DNA from: CAWBRT01 sp963814745
GTDB lineage: Bacteria; Acidobacteriota; Terriglobia; Terriglobales; Acidobacteriaceae
Assembly: GCA_963814745.1 (NCBI GenBank)
Contig: CAWFEA010000019.1
Location: forward strand, 1-64,000
Direction of reading: 5' to 3'
DNA length: 64,000 nt
Both the position numbers and the translations under genes were made by a program. The notes under the pieces were generated by a model that did not search any database, had not been told where the DNA came from, and saw only the letters and a program-made list of their open reading frames with translations. Of the stretch, positions 47,554 through 57,756 are shown piece by piece; positions within the stretch are counted from its first letter, which is position 1, and each line of letters begins with the position of its first letter.

Positions 47554-48872
47554 TTATGCGGCCGGCAGCACGACTGCTCTGCACTCGCCGAAGCCGATCC
47601 GCGCCGCGCCTTGGCGTTCGCAATATCCGCGCAGGATGACTTCCTCGCCATCTTCGAGGAAGCTGCGCCGCTCGCCGCTGGGCAAAGCAATCGGCTCCTT
47701 GCCGCCGGAGGTGAGTTCCAGCAGGCATCCACGCGCATCTTTTGCCTGCCCGGAGATGGTGCCGTGGCCAGCAGGTCGCCGGGGCGGAGGTTGCAGCCGT
47801 TGCTGGCGTGGTGGGCGAGCAGCTGCGCCATGGTCCAGTACATAGTCGCGCATATTGCCCCTGCTGAGGAGCGTCGCTTCCATGCGTAACTCTTTCATTT
47901 TGCTTAGTCTTAAGCCATGCTTCGACGGTCAGATCGAGGCCGCCGTGCTGCTGGTCGCCGGGGTCGAAAAGATGCGGTAAAAGGCACGAATTTGCAGGTT
48001 CGCGAAGCGAGCGCCTGTGTCCGATAATGCGCAAGCGCTTCGAGCGTCACCACCCAGGGCGAGACGGTTGTGGCAAAGCTCTTGGAGAGAAATGGACCGA
48101 GCGGCTGGTATTCCCAGCTTTGCAAGTCGCGCGCCGACCAGTCGTTGACCAGGCAAAGGCCGAAGATGTGGCGCTCGGCCTGGGCGATCGGAATGGGCTC
48201 GCCGGGGGCATTTCCCGGGCCGATAAAGAAGCCGACCTCAACCTCGTAGTCGAGGCGCTGGGAGGGGACGAAAACCGGGTCCGCGTTCGGATCGGGCCGC
48301 ACCTGGCCTCGCGGCCGGCGAATCGGCGTGCCGCTGGGCAGCAACGACGAGGCGCGGCCGTGATAGCCGATGGGCACCCACTTGTAATTGGGCAGCAGAG
48401 GATTGTCGGGACGGAACATGCCGCCGACTTTTTCCGCGTGATAGATGGAGGCGTAGAAATCGGTGTAGTCGCCCGCCTGGGCAGGCAGAAGCATCTCGAC
48501 TTCAGCCATGCGAAGCAGCGGCACGCGATCGCGATCGACGGCGGCGTCGTGCCGTAGCAGGCGGAAGATTTGCCGGCGCAGGGCCGACCAGTACCGTTCG
48601 CCGAGAGCCATGAGCGGATTCAACACTGGGCCGCAGCAGAGCGCGGCGTCGCGTGCCGGCTCATCGCCGGAGAAGAGACCGCGCTCGGCAGCGGCGGCAA
48701 GGTCGAGCACCCGATCGCCAATGGCAACCCCGACCTGAGCGACGCGGTGGTGAGCGGGACGAAAGACTCCGAAGGGCAGGTTCTGGACAGGGAAGTCGCA
48801 TCCCGGTTGGTTGGCGTTTTCAACCCAGGAGCGCGCGGCGGGATCATGCGTTTCGTTGGTGTTGGGGGTCAT
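47554..48872 (-). CDS. fahA: Fumarylacetoacetase, frameshifted 3' third
   Basis: About 440 codons. It hydrolyses fumarylacetoacetate to fumarate and acetoacetate, the last step of tyrosine catabolism. N-terminal and central motifs are clear: GDYTDFYASIYHAEKVG (catalytic His and metal Asp), YHGRASS, DYEVEVGFFIG and LVNDWSARDLQSWEY. After breaks near 47990, 47930, 47840 and 47765 the other frames give NLRPGDLLA, GTISGQAKDARG and the end GFGECRAVVLPAA. Last gene of the hppD-hmgA-fahA set. Confidence 0.88.
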
Positions 48873-48914
48873 AAAGTCTTTTTCGATGGAACGTCACAAG
48901 CTTTCAGGATGAGA

Positions 48915-48970
48915 CGCCTACCCCAGGCTTACGCCATGGGGCTACCATCTTTTGCCCGCTACGCGGGCTC
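48915..48970. repeat. Paired hairpins between hmgA and fahA
   Basis: CCCCAGGC-TTAC-GCC(A)TGGGG at 48921-48941 and GCCCGC-TAC-GCGGGC at 48954-48968. The first belongs to the CCCCA/TGGGG hairpin family seen at 50499, 52083 and 57604-57729. They may be processing or termination hairpins inside the operon. Confidence 0.5.
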
Positions 48971-49085
48971 CAACAGCGAAGGAGCGCGAGCCGGTAGAAA
49001 AAACAACCCAAGTTAGCCAACAGCGGGCGAACCTGGGGCACCCGCTTTCGATGCGCTGAACTTCAGCGATCGCCGGGCATGGATC

Positions 49086-50441
49086 TCACCTCGGAGGTTG
49101 AAAATGCTTTTTCAAATCCTGCCAGCAGCGGTAATACTCATGCTGCAACTGCGCCGTCTCCATCGCGTACTGGGTGGGACGGCAGACGAAACGCGCTTCA
49201 AACATAAAGGCCAGGGTATCGGCCAGGAATTGCGGCTTCAATTCGGCGGCGCCGGCGCGCTCGTAGGTGGCCGCGTCGGGTCCGTGACCCGCCATGCAGT
49301 TGTGCAGGCTGGCCCCGCCGGGGAGAAAGCCCTCGGCTTTGGCGTCGTATTCGCCGTGGATGAGGCCCATGAATTCGTTCATGAAGTTGCGGTGAAACCA
49401 TGGCGGACGGAAGGTGTGTTCGGCGACCAGCCAGCGCGGTGGAAAGATGGCGAAGTCGAAGTTGGCCGTGCCGGGAATTTCCGAGGGCGAGGTCAGCACG
49501 GTGTAAATCGATGGATCGGGATGATCGAAGCTCACCGAATTGATGCAGTTGAAATTCGCCAGATCGTATTTGTAAGGCGCGTAATTTCCGTGCCAGGCGA
49601 CGACGTCGAGCGGCGAGTGATCGTACTCGGCTTCCCAGAGGCGGCCGAGAAACTTGACGACGACACGGTAATCGCCGTCGCGATCTTCGTAGGCGGCGGC
49701 GGGCGTCTGGAAATCGCGCGCATTGGCCAGGCCGTTGGCGCCGATCGGACCAAGCTCGGGGAGACGAAGCAAGGCTCCGTAATTTTCGCAGATGTAGCCG
49801 CGCGCTTGCACCCCACTACGCGAAGAAGGCTCGCCCGCTTCCGGTCCGAGAAGATCAACAGCGAACTTGATGCCGCGCTGGATGACCGAGATTTCGCCGG
49901 GCGCGACTTCCAGGTTGCCGAATTCGGTGCGCAAGAGCAGAGCGCCGAGCTGGGGAACGATGAGCAGCTCGCCATCGGCACTGGAGAAGCAACGATTACG
50001 CATGGAGCGGTTGGCCGCGTAGATGTGGATGCCAATTCCGCTGTGGGCGGCGGCATCGCCGTTGGCCGCGAGGGTGACGAGGCCGTCGATGAAATCGGTC
50101 TCGGCGGCGGGGATGGGAGTCGGGTCCCAACGCAACTGGTTGGGCGAAGTCGCGACTTCATCCGAGGGCGCGGTGCGCACCAGTCCGCGGGAGATTTCGC
50201 GATAGGGCTTGTGCACGACCGAGGGACGTATGCGATAGAGCCAACTGCGGCGGTTGGCGGCGCGCGGAGCGGTGAACGGGGTGCCACTCATCTGCTCGGT
50301 ATAGAGTCCCAGAGGAGCGCGCTGCGGCGCGTTCTGTCCGCGGGGCAGAGCGCTGGGGATGGCTTCGCTGGCGAACTCGTTGCCGAATCCGCTGTGATAT
50401 TGGAGGCGTTCAGGCTTGGTGCTTGGTTTGGTGGTGGCCAT
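49086..50441 (-). CDS. hmgA: Homogentisate 1,2-dioxygenase
   Basis: 451 residues from ATG 50441 (a GTG at 50450 is possible). It opens the homogentisate ring to maleylacetoacetate with Fe(II). The iron ligands align exactly with the human enzyme spacing: His350 and Glu356 in HRNFMNE and His386 in HGPD, with SLHNC before it. The starting YHSGFGNEFASE motif is typical. The frame is unbroken although both neighbours are broken. No maleylacetoacetate isomerase gene is seen beside it. Confidence 0.96.
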   Translation of the reverse strand: MATTKPSTKPERLQYHSGFGNEFASEAIPSALPRGQNAPQRAPLGLYTEQMSGTPFTAPRAANRRSWLYRIRPSVVHKPYREISRGLVRTAPSDEVATSPNQLRWDPTPIPAAETDFIDGLVTLAANGDAAAHSGIGIHIYAANRSMRNRCFSSADGELLIVPQLGALLLRTEFGNLEVAPGEISVIQRGIKFAVDLLGPEAGEPSSRSGVQARGYICENYGALLRLPELGPIGANGLANARDFQTPAAAYEDRDGDYRVVVKFLGRLWEAEYDHSPLDVVAWHGNYAPYKYDLANFNCINSVSFDHPDPSIYTVLTSPSEIPGTANFDFAIFPPRWLVAEHTFRPPWFHRNFMNEFMGLIHGEYDAKAEGFLPGGASLHNCMAGHGPDAATYERAGAAELKPQFLADTLAFMFEARFVCRPTQYAMETAQLQHEYYRCWQDLKKHFQPPR

Positions 50442-50498
50442 ATTTCCCACTCTTCTGAATTACCCTGACAGCGACTTCCAGAATATTGCAGGAAACAA

Positions 50499-50529
50499 CC
50501 CCACTCAAGCAAAAGAAGCTTGAATGGGG
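50499..50529. repeat. CCCCACTCAAGC hairpin between hppD and hmgA
   Basis: CCCCACTCAAGC-N7-GCTTGAATGGGG, 11 of 12 paired, followed by CACC. One of the variable-stem hairpin family. Confidence 0.65.
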
Positions 50530-50551
50530 CACCTGCAAAAGCGGCCGTTGC

Positions 50552-50611
50552 CGGGGACCCCGGCTCCGCTCAGGATGACACCTCAAAGAACAATTTTTCA
50601 GCAGCCTGTCA
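50552..50611. repeat. Partial MITE-like element abutting the hppD stop
   Basis: CCGGCTCCGCTCAGGATGACAC, then AATTTTTCAGCAGCCTGT, the right half of the element seen at 53821-53978. It ends at the hppD stop codon (TGA at 50609-50611, complement). Confidence 0.6.
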
Positions 50612-51693
50612 CAGGTTGCCGCGTCGAGCCTGCTCGGCTTCGATGGCCTCGAACAGGGCTTTGAAGTTACCTTTGCCGAAGCCTCGGCTTCCTCTGCGTT
50701 GAATGATTTCGTAAAACAGCGTCGGACGATCCTGCACCGGCTTGGTAAAGATCTGGAGCAGGTAGCCCTCGGCGTCGCAATCGACCAGGATTCCGAGGTC
50801 GCGGATGGCATCGAGATTTTCCGATATCGGTCCGACGCGCGACGGCAACGCGTCGTAATAGGAGTCGGGCACGCGCAGGAACTCGACTCCGCGCGCGCGA
50901 AGTTTGCCGACGGTTGCGATGACGTCGCGGGTTTGCATGGCAATGTGCTGCACGCCGGCTCCGCCGTAGGCTTCGAGATACTCATCGATCTGGCTCCGGC
51001 GCTTGCCGGCGCCGGCTCGTTGATGGGAAACTTGACGGAGTGGGAATCGTCGGACATGACGATCGACATCAGGGCACTGTATTCGGTGGAGATGTCCTTG
51101 TCGTCGAAGCTGACGAAGCGGTGAAAGCCGAAGACACGGCTGTAATACTCGGCCCAGTGATTCATCCGGCCCAACTCGACGTTGCCGACCATGTGGTCAA
51201 TGCGAAGGATTCCGACGTCGTCGCCGGGAACGTGGGAGCTGACGAAGCCGGGGAGAAATGGTCCGGAGTAATCCTGGTAGGAGACGAGCGAGTGAATCGT
51301 GTCGCCGTAGGTGTGGACGGCGGCGCGGCGGATTTTTCCGTGCTCGTCGGCGAGGTCGTGCGGCTGCTCGGCGGGTGCGGCGCCGCGCTTGACGGCCTCG
51401 GCGAAGGCCAGATCGGCGTCTTCGACCTGCAGGCAGATATCGCGCACACCGTCGCCGTGGCGGCGGATATGCTCGCTGGCAGCGCTCTCGGGGTGCAAGG
51501 GCGTGGTCAGAAGGATGTCGGCCTTGCCCTGGCGCAGAAGATAAGAAGTGGACTGGCGGTTTCCGGTCTCCAGTCCACTGTAGGCCACCTGCGAAAAGCC
51601 GAAGGCGTTGCGATAATAAAAAGACGCCTGGCGGGCGTTGCCGACATAGAACTCGACGTGATGGATTCTCTTCAGCTTAAGTGGATTCTCCAT
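50609..51693 (-). CDS. hppD: 4-hydroxyphenylpyruvate dioxygenase, one frameshift near 51012
   Basis: About 361 residues after repair. It converts 4-hydroxyphenylpyruvate to homogentisate, the substrate of the next gene product. Two VOC-type halves carry the Fe(II) ligands: His in RIDHMVGNV, His in GVQHIAMQT and Glu in LFYEIIQRRG. The frame with FPINEPAPA ends near 51012 and the other frame resumes with GKRRSQIDEYLEAYGG, the expected continuation. No ligand is missing, so the enzyme is probably intact in the organism. Confidence 0.92.
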
Positions 51694-51717
51694 CTGGCGG
51701 TGTTCTCCTGACGCGGG

Positions 51718-51921
51718 TTAAGCAGCCCTGACCTGGCTTTCGTCGCGCAGCATGGAGCGCAACTGTTGGCGAAGTTCGGGGGTGTCGCGGTGCCCGTGGG
51801 ATGCGACGGCATGCTGCACGGCGATGGCGAGCACATCTTCCTCGCTTCCCGAGATCATAATGTCGCAGGCATTTTCAGTTGGGAACCAACGGCAATCGAT
51901 GACTTTGCGATTCGTGGACAT
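51718..51921 (-). CDS. DUF1059 family small protein
   Basis: 67 residues with the family pattern: VIDCRWFPTENACDIMISG, EEDVLAIAVQHAVASHGH and DTPELRQQLRSML. Small DUF1059 proteins are widespread and uncharacterised. It lies 24 bases upstream of hppD on the same strand and is probably the first gene of that operon. Confidence 0.8.
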   Translation of the reverse strand: MSTNRKVIDCRWFPTENACDIMISGSEEDVLAIAVQHAVASHGHRDTPELRQQLRSMLRDESQVRAA

Positions 51922-52082
51922 GGCGTACTCCTTGGGTGACGCTGGCGAAGCCCCGGCAGCGATGACAGCTCCGGAGCCGCTCCCAGATGGGATGCTCGCG
52001 AGCCCAGCCGGGAAGCAAGCCGCCGGTGGATTTCACGCCGCGAAGGGAACTGCGCCGGGACGGCCAATCGCCTCGTAAAAGA

Positions 52083-52114
52083 CCCACATCTGCCAAATGC
52101 AGGCAGATATGGGG
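52083..52114. repeat. CCCACATCTGCC hairpin upstream of the DUF1059 gene
   Basis: CCCACATCTGCC-N7-GGCAGATATGGGG, 11 of 12 paired, followed by CACC. It lies just after the pgl stop codon and is a possible terminator; same family as 50499-50529. Confidence 0.65.
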
Positions 52115-52120
52115 CACCCT

Positions 52121-52870
52121 TCACTCGCTGGGAACCACCCGAATCAGAGATGCGGCGTCGCTGTCGAGGTGCCAGTAGAGCAGCCCGTCGCGGGGTTCGA
52201 CCATGGCGGCGGGGTAGTGCAGCTCGGGACTCTCGCCCTGAAAGACCTCGCGCAGCGTGGCGGCCTTGCCCGGGCCGGAGACCAGAAACAGCACCTTGCG
52301 AGCGTCGTTGATAACCGGAAACGTGAGGGTGATGCGCTGCATGTTGAGCTTCGCCACTAGGTAGCCAAGCACCCAGCGGCGGGTTTCATGGAGAGCCTCG
52401 GCGCCGGGGAACAAGGAGGCGGTGTGTCCGTCGTCCCCCATACCCAGCAGTACAATATCGAAGCGCGGAACGCCGGCACCGGGAAAAGTTTTCTGAAGTT
52501 GCGATTCGTAGTCCTCGGCGGCGGCCGCGGCGCCCAGTTCGGTGCGCACGCGGTGCACGTGGTCCGCGGGAATCTGGATGGCGTGCAGTAGCTCGTGCTC
52601 GATCATGCCAAAGTTGTTGTCCGGATGATCGAGGGGGACGGCGCGTTCGTTGACCTGGAACAGCTCGATGCGGTTCCAGTCGAAGCGCTGGCGCCACTCG
52701 TCGCCCGCCAGCAGGCGGAAGAGCGCGCGCGGGGTCGATCCGCCCGAGAGCGCGATACGGCAAGCGCCGCGGCTGGCGATCGCCTCGGCGGAGGCCGACA
52801 AAATCCACCCTGCCGTGCCGACGACTAACGAATCATGGTCGGGATAAACCTTGACCTGCCGCATTACCAT
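52121..52870 (-). CDS. pgl: 6-phosphogluconolactonase
   Basis: 249 residues from ATG 52870, which has GGAGG five bases upstream. It hydrolyses 6-phosphogluconolactone, the step between Zwf and Gnd, both encoded nearby. Typical motifs: IALSGGSTPRALFRLL near residue 38, NNFGM after VPLDHPD, and LLGMGDDGHTASLFPG near residue 145. The length is normal. Confidence 0.92.
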   Translation of the reverse strand: MVMRQVKVYPDHDSLVVGTAGWILSASAEAIASRGACRIALSGGSTPRALFRLLAGDEWRQRFDWNRIELFQVNERAVPLDHPDNNFGMIEHELLHAIQIPADHVHRVRTELGAAAAAEDYESQLQKTFPGAGVPRFDIVLLGMGDDGHTASLFPGAEALHETRRWVLGYLVAKLNMQRITLTFPVINDARKVLFLVSGPGKAATLREVFQGESPELHYPAAMVEPRDGLLYWHLDSDAASLIRVVPSE

Positions 52871-52941
52871 GGGAACCTCCGATCGCCGGCCGTGCGCCAG
52901 CCCACGCCGATCCGGCATCCCCGCCACCCCAACCCGCGCAA

Positions 52942-53775
52942 CTACGCCGCGGGTTGCGGATCCCTGGCAGCGGGCGGCTTCCGGCCGAGCACAAACCGGT
53001 ACATCGCTAACGCGAAGCCCTCTTCGTTATTGCCGCGCGTGACCGCCTTGGCGGCCGACTTTACTTCGGTTGACGACTGTCCCATCGCAATCGAAAAACC
53101 CGCTCGCGTCAACATGGGGATGTCGTTCTGCATGTCGCCAATGGTGGTCGTCTCGGCGAGCGGAACCTGCAACCGCGAGCAAAGGCGGGCGACGCCGCTG
53201 CCCTTATCCGCACCCGCGAGCGTGACATCATAATAGTACGTTTGCGAACGGGTTGCCGAAACCATGTCCCGGGCACGGTCCGCAATCATGGTTTGGCAGC
53301 GCGCAATCACCGCGGGATCGTCGCTGACCGCCTGCACTTTGACGACGCGGTCGAGCCGGGTTTTGAAATTCTCCACTAAGGTGGGCCGGAAGCGCACGGC
53401 GTTGGACTCGTGCTCCACGTGGGCGGGCCGGTCCGACAGCACAAACCAGCCGTCGTCGGTGTAAACCCACGGAGAAGCCCCGGCGTCGATGGCGGCGGCG
53501 ATCACGTCGCCGGCGACGCGCGGCTCGAGGTAGCTGGCGAACAGCAGTTTTCCATCCGGCGCAACGATAGCGGCGCCGTTGAAAGCGGCGAAGGGCTCGC
53601 GAACGTTCAGCTCCTCGACAATCCAGCGCATGCCTCGCGGAGGACGGCTGCTGATCACCGTGAAACGAATGCCGGCGGCAAGGACATCGGCTACGGCCTC
53701 TTTGGAAAAGTCCGTAATCTGCTTTTCCGGAGTCAGCAGGGTTCCATCGAGATCGGAAATTACCAGCGAGGTCAT
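52942..53775 (-). CDS. Cof-type HAD hydrolase (phosphatase)
   Basis: 277 residues from ATG 53775. HAD motifs: ISDLDGTLLTP (nucleophile Asp near residue 8), FTVISSRPP (motif II), a Lys in GADKGSG (motif III), and IGDMQNDIPML (motif IV). The large C2 cap is typical of Cof/YbiV sugar phosphatases. It lies inside the pentose phosphate gene run and could act on a sugar phosphate; the substrate is not known. Confidence 0.88.
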   Translation of the reverse strand: MTSLVISDLDGTLLTPEKQITDFSKEAVADVLAAGIRFTVISSRPPRGMRWIVEELNVREPFAAFNGAAIVAPDGKLLFASYLEPRVAGDVIAAAIDAGASPWVYTDDGWFVLSDRPAHVEHESNAVRFRPTLVENFKTRLDRVVKVQAVSDDPAVIARCQTMIADRARDMVSATRSQTYYYDVTLAGADKGSGVARLCSRLQVPLAETTTIGDMQNDIPMLTRAGFSIAMGQSSTEVKSAAKAVTRGNNEEGFALAMYRFVLGRKPPAARDPQPAA

Positions 53776-53820
53776 AGCGGTTTTCGAAAGATGTTTATCA
53801 ATTTCCTGAGGGGCTAAAGA

Positions 53821-53978
53821 GGCTGCTGAAAAAGTCATTTTTCACTCGCTAAACAGCGTGTCATCCCGAGCAGAGCGAGGGATCTGCTTTTCATCCGTGT
53901 TGAAACAAAAGCAGATCCTTCGGTCGCGCAAAAACAGCCCGACCTCAGGATGACACTCAGGAGACTTTTTCAGCAGCC
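53821..53978. repeat. MITE-like element with 16-base perfect terminal inverted repeats
   Basis: GGCTGCTGAAAAAGTC at 53821 and its exact complement ending at 53978. Inside are GAGGGATCTGCTTTT facing AAAAGCAGATCCTTC, and GTGTCATCC facing GGATGACAC, so three nested palindromes are present. No coding capacity. The best-preserved member of this family in the window. Confidence 0.8.
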
Positions 53979-53999
53979 TGTAAAGCCCTGCATTTTTCA

Positions 54000-54326
54000 T
54001 CAGGAAGCCGTTTCGACCTCTGGACCTCGGTGAAGGTGCTCCTCACGGTGGCTGAAACCGGCCGCCTGAAAGTCTGGTACGAAACGATTGTGGAGCCACG
54101 CACAGAGTGCACCTCCGACCGCCCCGTCGATTACGCCGTATGCGGTTCCTATGGCAACCTGGCCAAGCGTAGGACGCGCTTGATACCCGGGATAGATCGA
54201 AGCGACCACCCGCAGGAATTCTTTACCATATTGTGGCCGGATAATGTTGGCAACTCCGACAGTCAGGACGGCTCCGCCCCAAACGACCGCAGAGGCCATT
54301 GCCATTGCCTTAATACTCAGTTTCAT
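54000..54326 (-). CDS. DUF5676-like small membrane protein
   Basis: 108 residues with a GAGGA ribosome site. Two membrane segments (residues ~8-29 and ~60-80) flank a GKEFLRVVASIYPGYQ loop. The pattern, with YGVIDGAVGGALCAWLHNRF, matches DUF5676-type membrane proteins, sometimes labelled holin-like without functional proof. It lies 32 bases after zwf and is the next gene in that transcript. Confidence 0.7.
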   Translation of the reverse strand: MKLSIKAMAMASAVVWGGAVLTVGVANIIRPQYGKEFLRVVASIYPGYQARPTLGQVAIGTAYGVIDGAVGGALCAWLHNRFVPDFQAAGFSHREEHLHRGPEVETAS

Positions 54327-54358
54327 GACGATTATCCTCGCCCTTCCGGTTGACGCCG

Positions 54359-55936
54359 CTAGGCGGCAATTCCCAGGCCCGAGCAGGAGCTGCGGTACTT
54401 ACTGGCAAGCATCCGCCAGTTGTGACCGCTGTGCTTAATCAAATCGACGGCGGCCTCGGGGCCTTCGCTGCCCGCCGGGTAGAACTGCAAAGGGGTGGCA
54501 TTGTCGGCCCAGGCGTCCAGGATGGGCGTAATCAGCCGCCACTCGGCTTCGACCTCGTCGTGACGCGTGAACAGGGTGGCGTCGCCGCGAATGGCGTCGA
54601 GCAACAGGGTTTCGTAAGCCACCGGCGAGGGCAGGTTGAACTCGCGTTCGTAACAGAAGTCCATGTGCACGGTCGAGGTCTGCATGGAAGTTCCCGGCAC
54701 CTTGGTTTCGAACTCGATCGAGATGCCTTCGTCGGGCTGAATGCGCAACATGATCACGTTGGGCTGGATGCCTTGCCGGGCGGTTTGGGCGAACAGGGCC
54801 TGCGGCGTGGGCTTCAGATGCACCGCGATTTCGGTGAGCGAGCGGGACAGCCGCTTGCCGGTGCGAACGAAAAAGGGCACGCCCGCCCAACGCCAGTTCT
54901 CGATGCGGAACTCGACGGCGGCAAAGGTCTCGGTGAGCGACTGGGGTGAGACGCCTTTTTCCTGGCGGTAGGCGAGGACGTCGGAGCTGCCGATTTTGCC
55001 CGCCTGGTACTGCGCGCGCACGGTGCGGCGCGCCACCTCTTCCGGGCTCATGGGCGCCATGGCGCGCAAGGTCTGCACCTTCTGCTCGCGCACATTGACG
55101 GCATCAAAGGCCACTGGAGGCTCCATGGCGGTGAGGGTGAGAAGCTGGAGCATGTGGTTGGCCACCATGTCGCGCAGGGCTCCGGCTTCCTCGTAATAAC
55201 CGGCGCGAGTGCCGACGCCGAGGGTTTCCCCGCCGGTGATCTCGACGTAGTTGACGTAGTTGCGATGCCAGATGGGCTCGAACAAGGAGTTAGCGAAGCG
55301 GAAGACCAAAATATTTTGCACGGTCTGCTTGCCGAGGTAATGGTCGATCCTGAACACCTGCTCCTCGTCAAAAGAGCCGAGCACCGTCTGGTTGAGCGCG
55401 CGCGCCGAGGCGAGATCGCGTCCGAAGGGCTTTTCCACGATGATGCGCGTCCAGCCTTTGGCTCCGTGGGCGAGGCCGCTGCTGCCAAGGTGATTGACGA
55501 TATCGGTCACACCCGACGGGGGCACGGAAAGATAAAAAAGGAGGTTGGGCTTGTCGCGGTTGGCGCCCAACTTGTCGAGGGTAGCGCGAAGTTCCTCATA
55601 GAACTCGCGGTCTTCGACCGCGCCCGAAAGATAATGGAGACGCTGGGAGAAATCTTTCCAGCGCTCGGGGGTGAAGTGATGCGACTCCTTGGAGCGCTCG
55701 GTGCCGTCGCGCAGCATGTCGCGGAACGAATCGTCGTTCATGGCGGTGCGCCCGACTCCGAGCACCTCGAAGCCGGCAGTCAGCAGGCCGTCGGTTACGA
55801 GGTCGAATAGCGCCGGCACCAGCTTGCGGCGGCTGAGATCGCCGGACGCGCCAAAGATGACAATAATGCAGGGCTCGACCGCTTTGGGAGTGGCCGGCAA
55901 GGAAAGGTGATCGATGGTGATTTCAACGCTGCTCAT
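54359..55936 (-). CDS. zwf: Glucose-6-phosphate 1-dehydrogenase
   Basis: 525 residues, normal length. First enzyme of the oxidative pentose phosphate pathway, making NADPH. The coenzyme fold is IVIFGASGDLSRRKL (residues ~25-39), the substrate site RIDHYLGKQTVQN near residue 198, and EKPFGRD before it. GAGG lies just before the ATG. gnd precedes it in the run, with pgl two genes on. Confidence 0.96.
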   Translation of the reverse strand: MSSVEITIDHLSLPATPKAVEPCIIVIFGASGDLSRRKLVPALFDLVTDGLLTAGFEVLGVGRTAMNDDSFRDMLRDGTERSKESHHFTPERWKDFSQRLHYLSGAVEDREFYEELRATLDKLGANRDKPNLLFYLSVPPSGVTDIVNHLGSSGLAHGAKGWTRIIVEKPFGRDLASARALNQTVLGSFDEEQVFRIDHYLGKQTVQNILVFRFANSLFEPIWHRNYVNYVEITGGETLGVGTRAGYYEEAGALRDMVANHMLQLLTLTAMEPPVAFDAVNVREQKVQTLRAMAPMSPEEVARRTVRAQYQAGKIGSSDVLAYRQEKGVSPQSLTETFAAVEFRIENWRWAGVPFFVRTGKRLSRSLTEIAVHLKPTPQALFAQTARQGIQPNVIMLRIQPDEGISIEFETKVPGTSMQTSTVHMDFCYEREFNLPSPVAYETLLLDAIRGDATLFTRHDEVEAEWRLITPILDAWADNATPLQFYPAGSEGPEAAVDLIKHSGHNWRMLASKYRSSCSGLGIAA

Positions 55937-56159
55937 AGGGCCTCTATCCGGGGAAGAAGTTGATTATCACGCCGCCAGGGCGGTGAGTTAGTAATTCGCC
56001 GCTAATTAAAGCAGCCGGTCTTGAGATCAAATTCCTTACCTCAGGGACCAAAGTCCGCACCCTGCTTGGCCTGTGCGGCTCGGCTGAAGCCGAGCCCCTT
56101 CGAAACCGCGAACCACATGCGACGAACTTCGGATTCAGGACACCAGGGTCTCGCCACGG

Positions 56160-57587
<1,428 letters not shown>

Positions 57588-57603
57588 ATGGGCTCACCCC
57601 TTT

Positions 57604-57729
57604 CCCATCCCACATTCGTTCGGCGGATGCGGGACCTCCGCCTTTGCTATCCCACATTCGCCCAAGAGGGCGGATGTGGGCCACCAACCATCAACTGCCC
57701 CACTCAAGCCAACAGATGGCTTGAATGGG
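57604..57729. repeat. Array of three variable-stem hairpins between tal-pgi and gnd
   Basis: Three hairpins in a row: CCCACATTCG...CGGATGCGGG (57607-57632), CCCACATTCGCCC-AAGA-GGGCGGATGTGGG (57651-57680) and CCCACTCAAGCCA-N5-TGGCTTGAATGGG (~57699-57729), the last two followed by CCACC. Stem sequences differ but pairing is kept. Confidence 0.65.
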
Positions 57730-57756
57730 CCACCCGAGGCGGACATGGGCCGACAA

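Noticed and set aside
49098..50468. 456-codon frame antisense to hmgA
   Set aside because: Shadow frame. hmgA on the minus strand has all iron ligands and the proper length.
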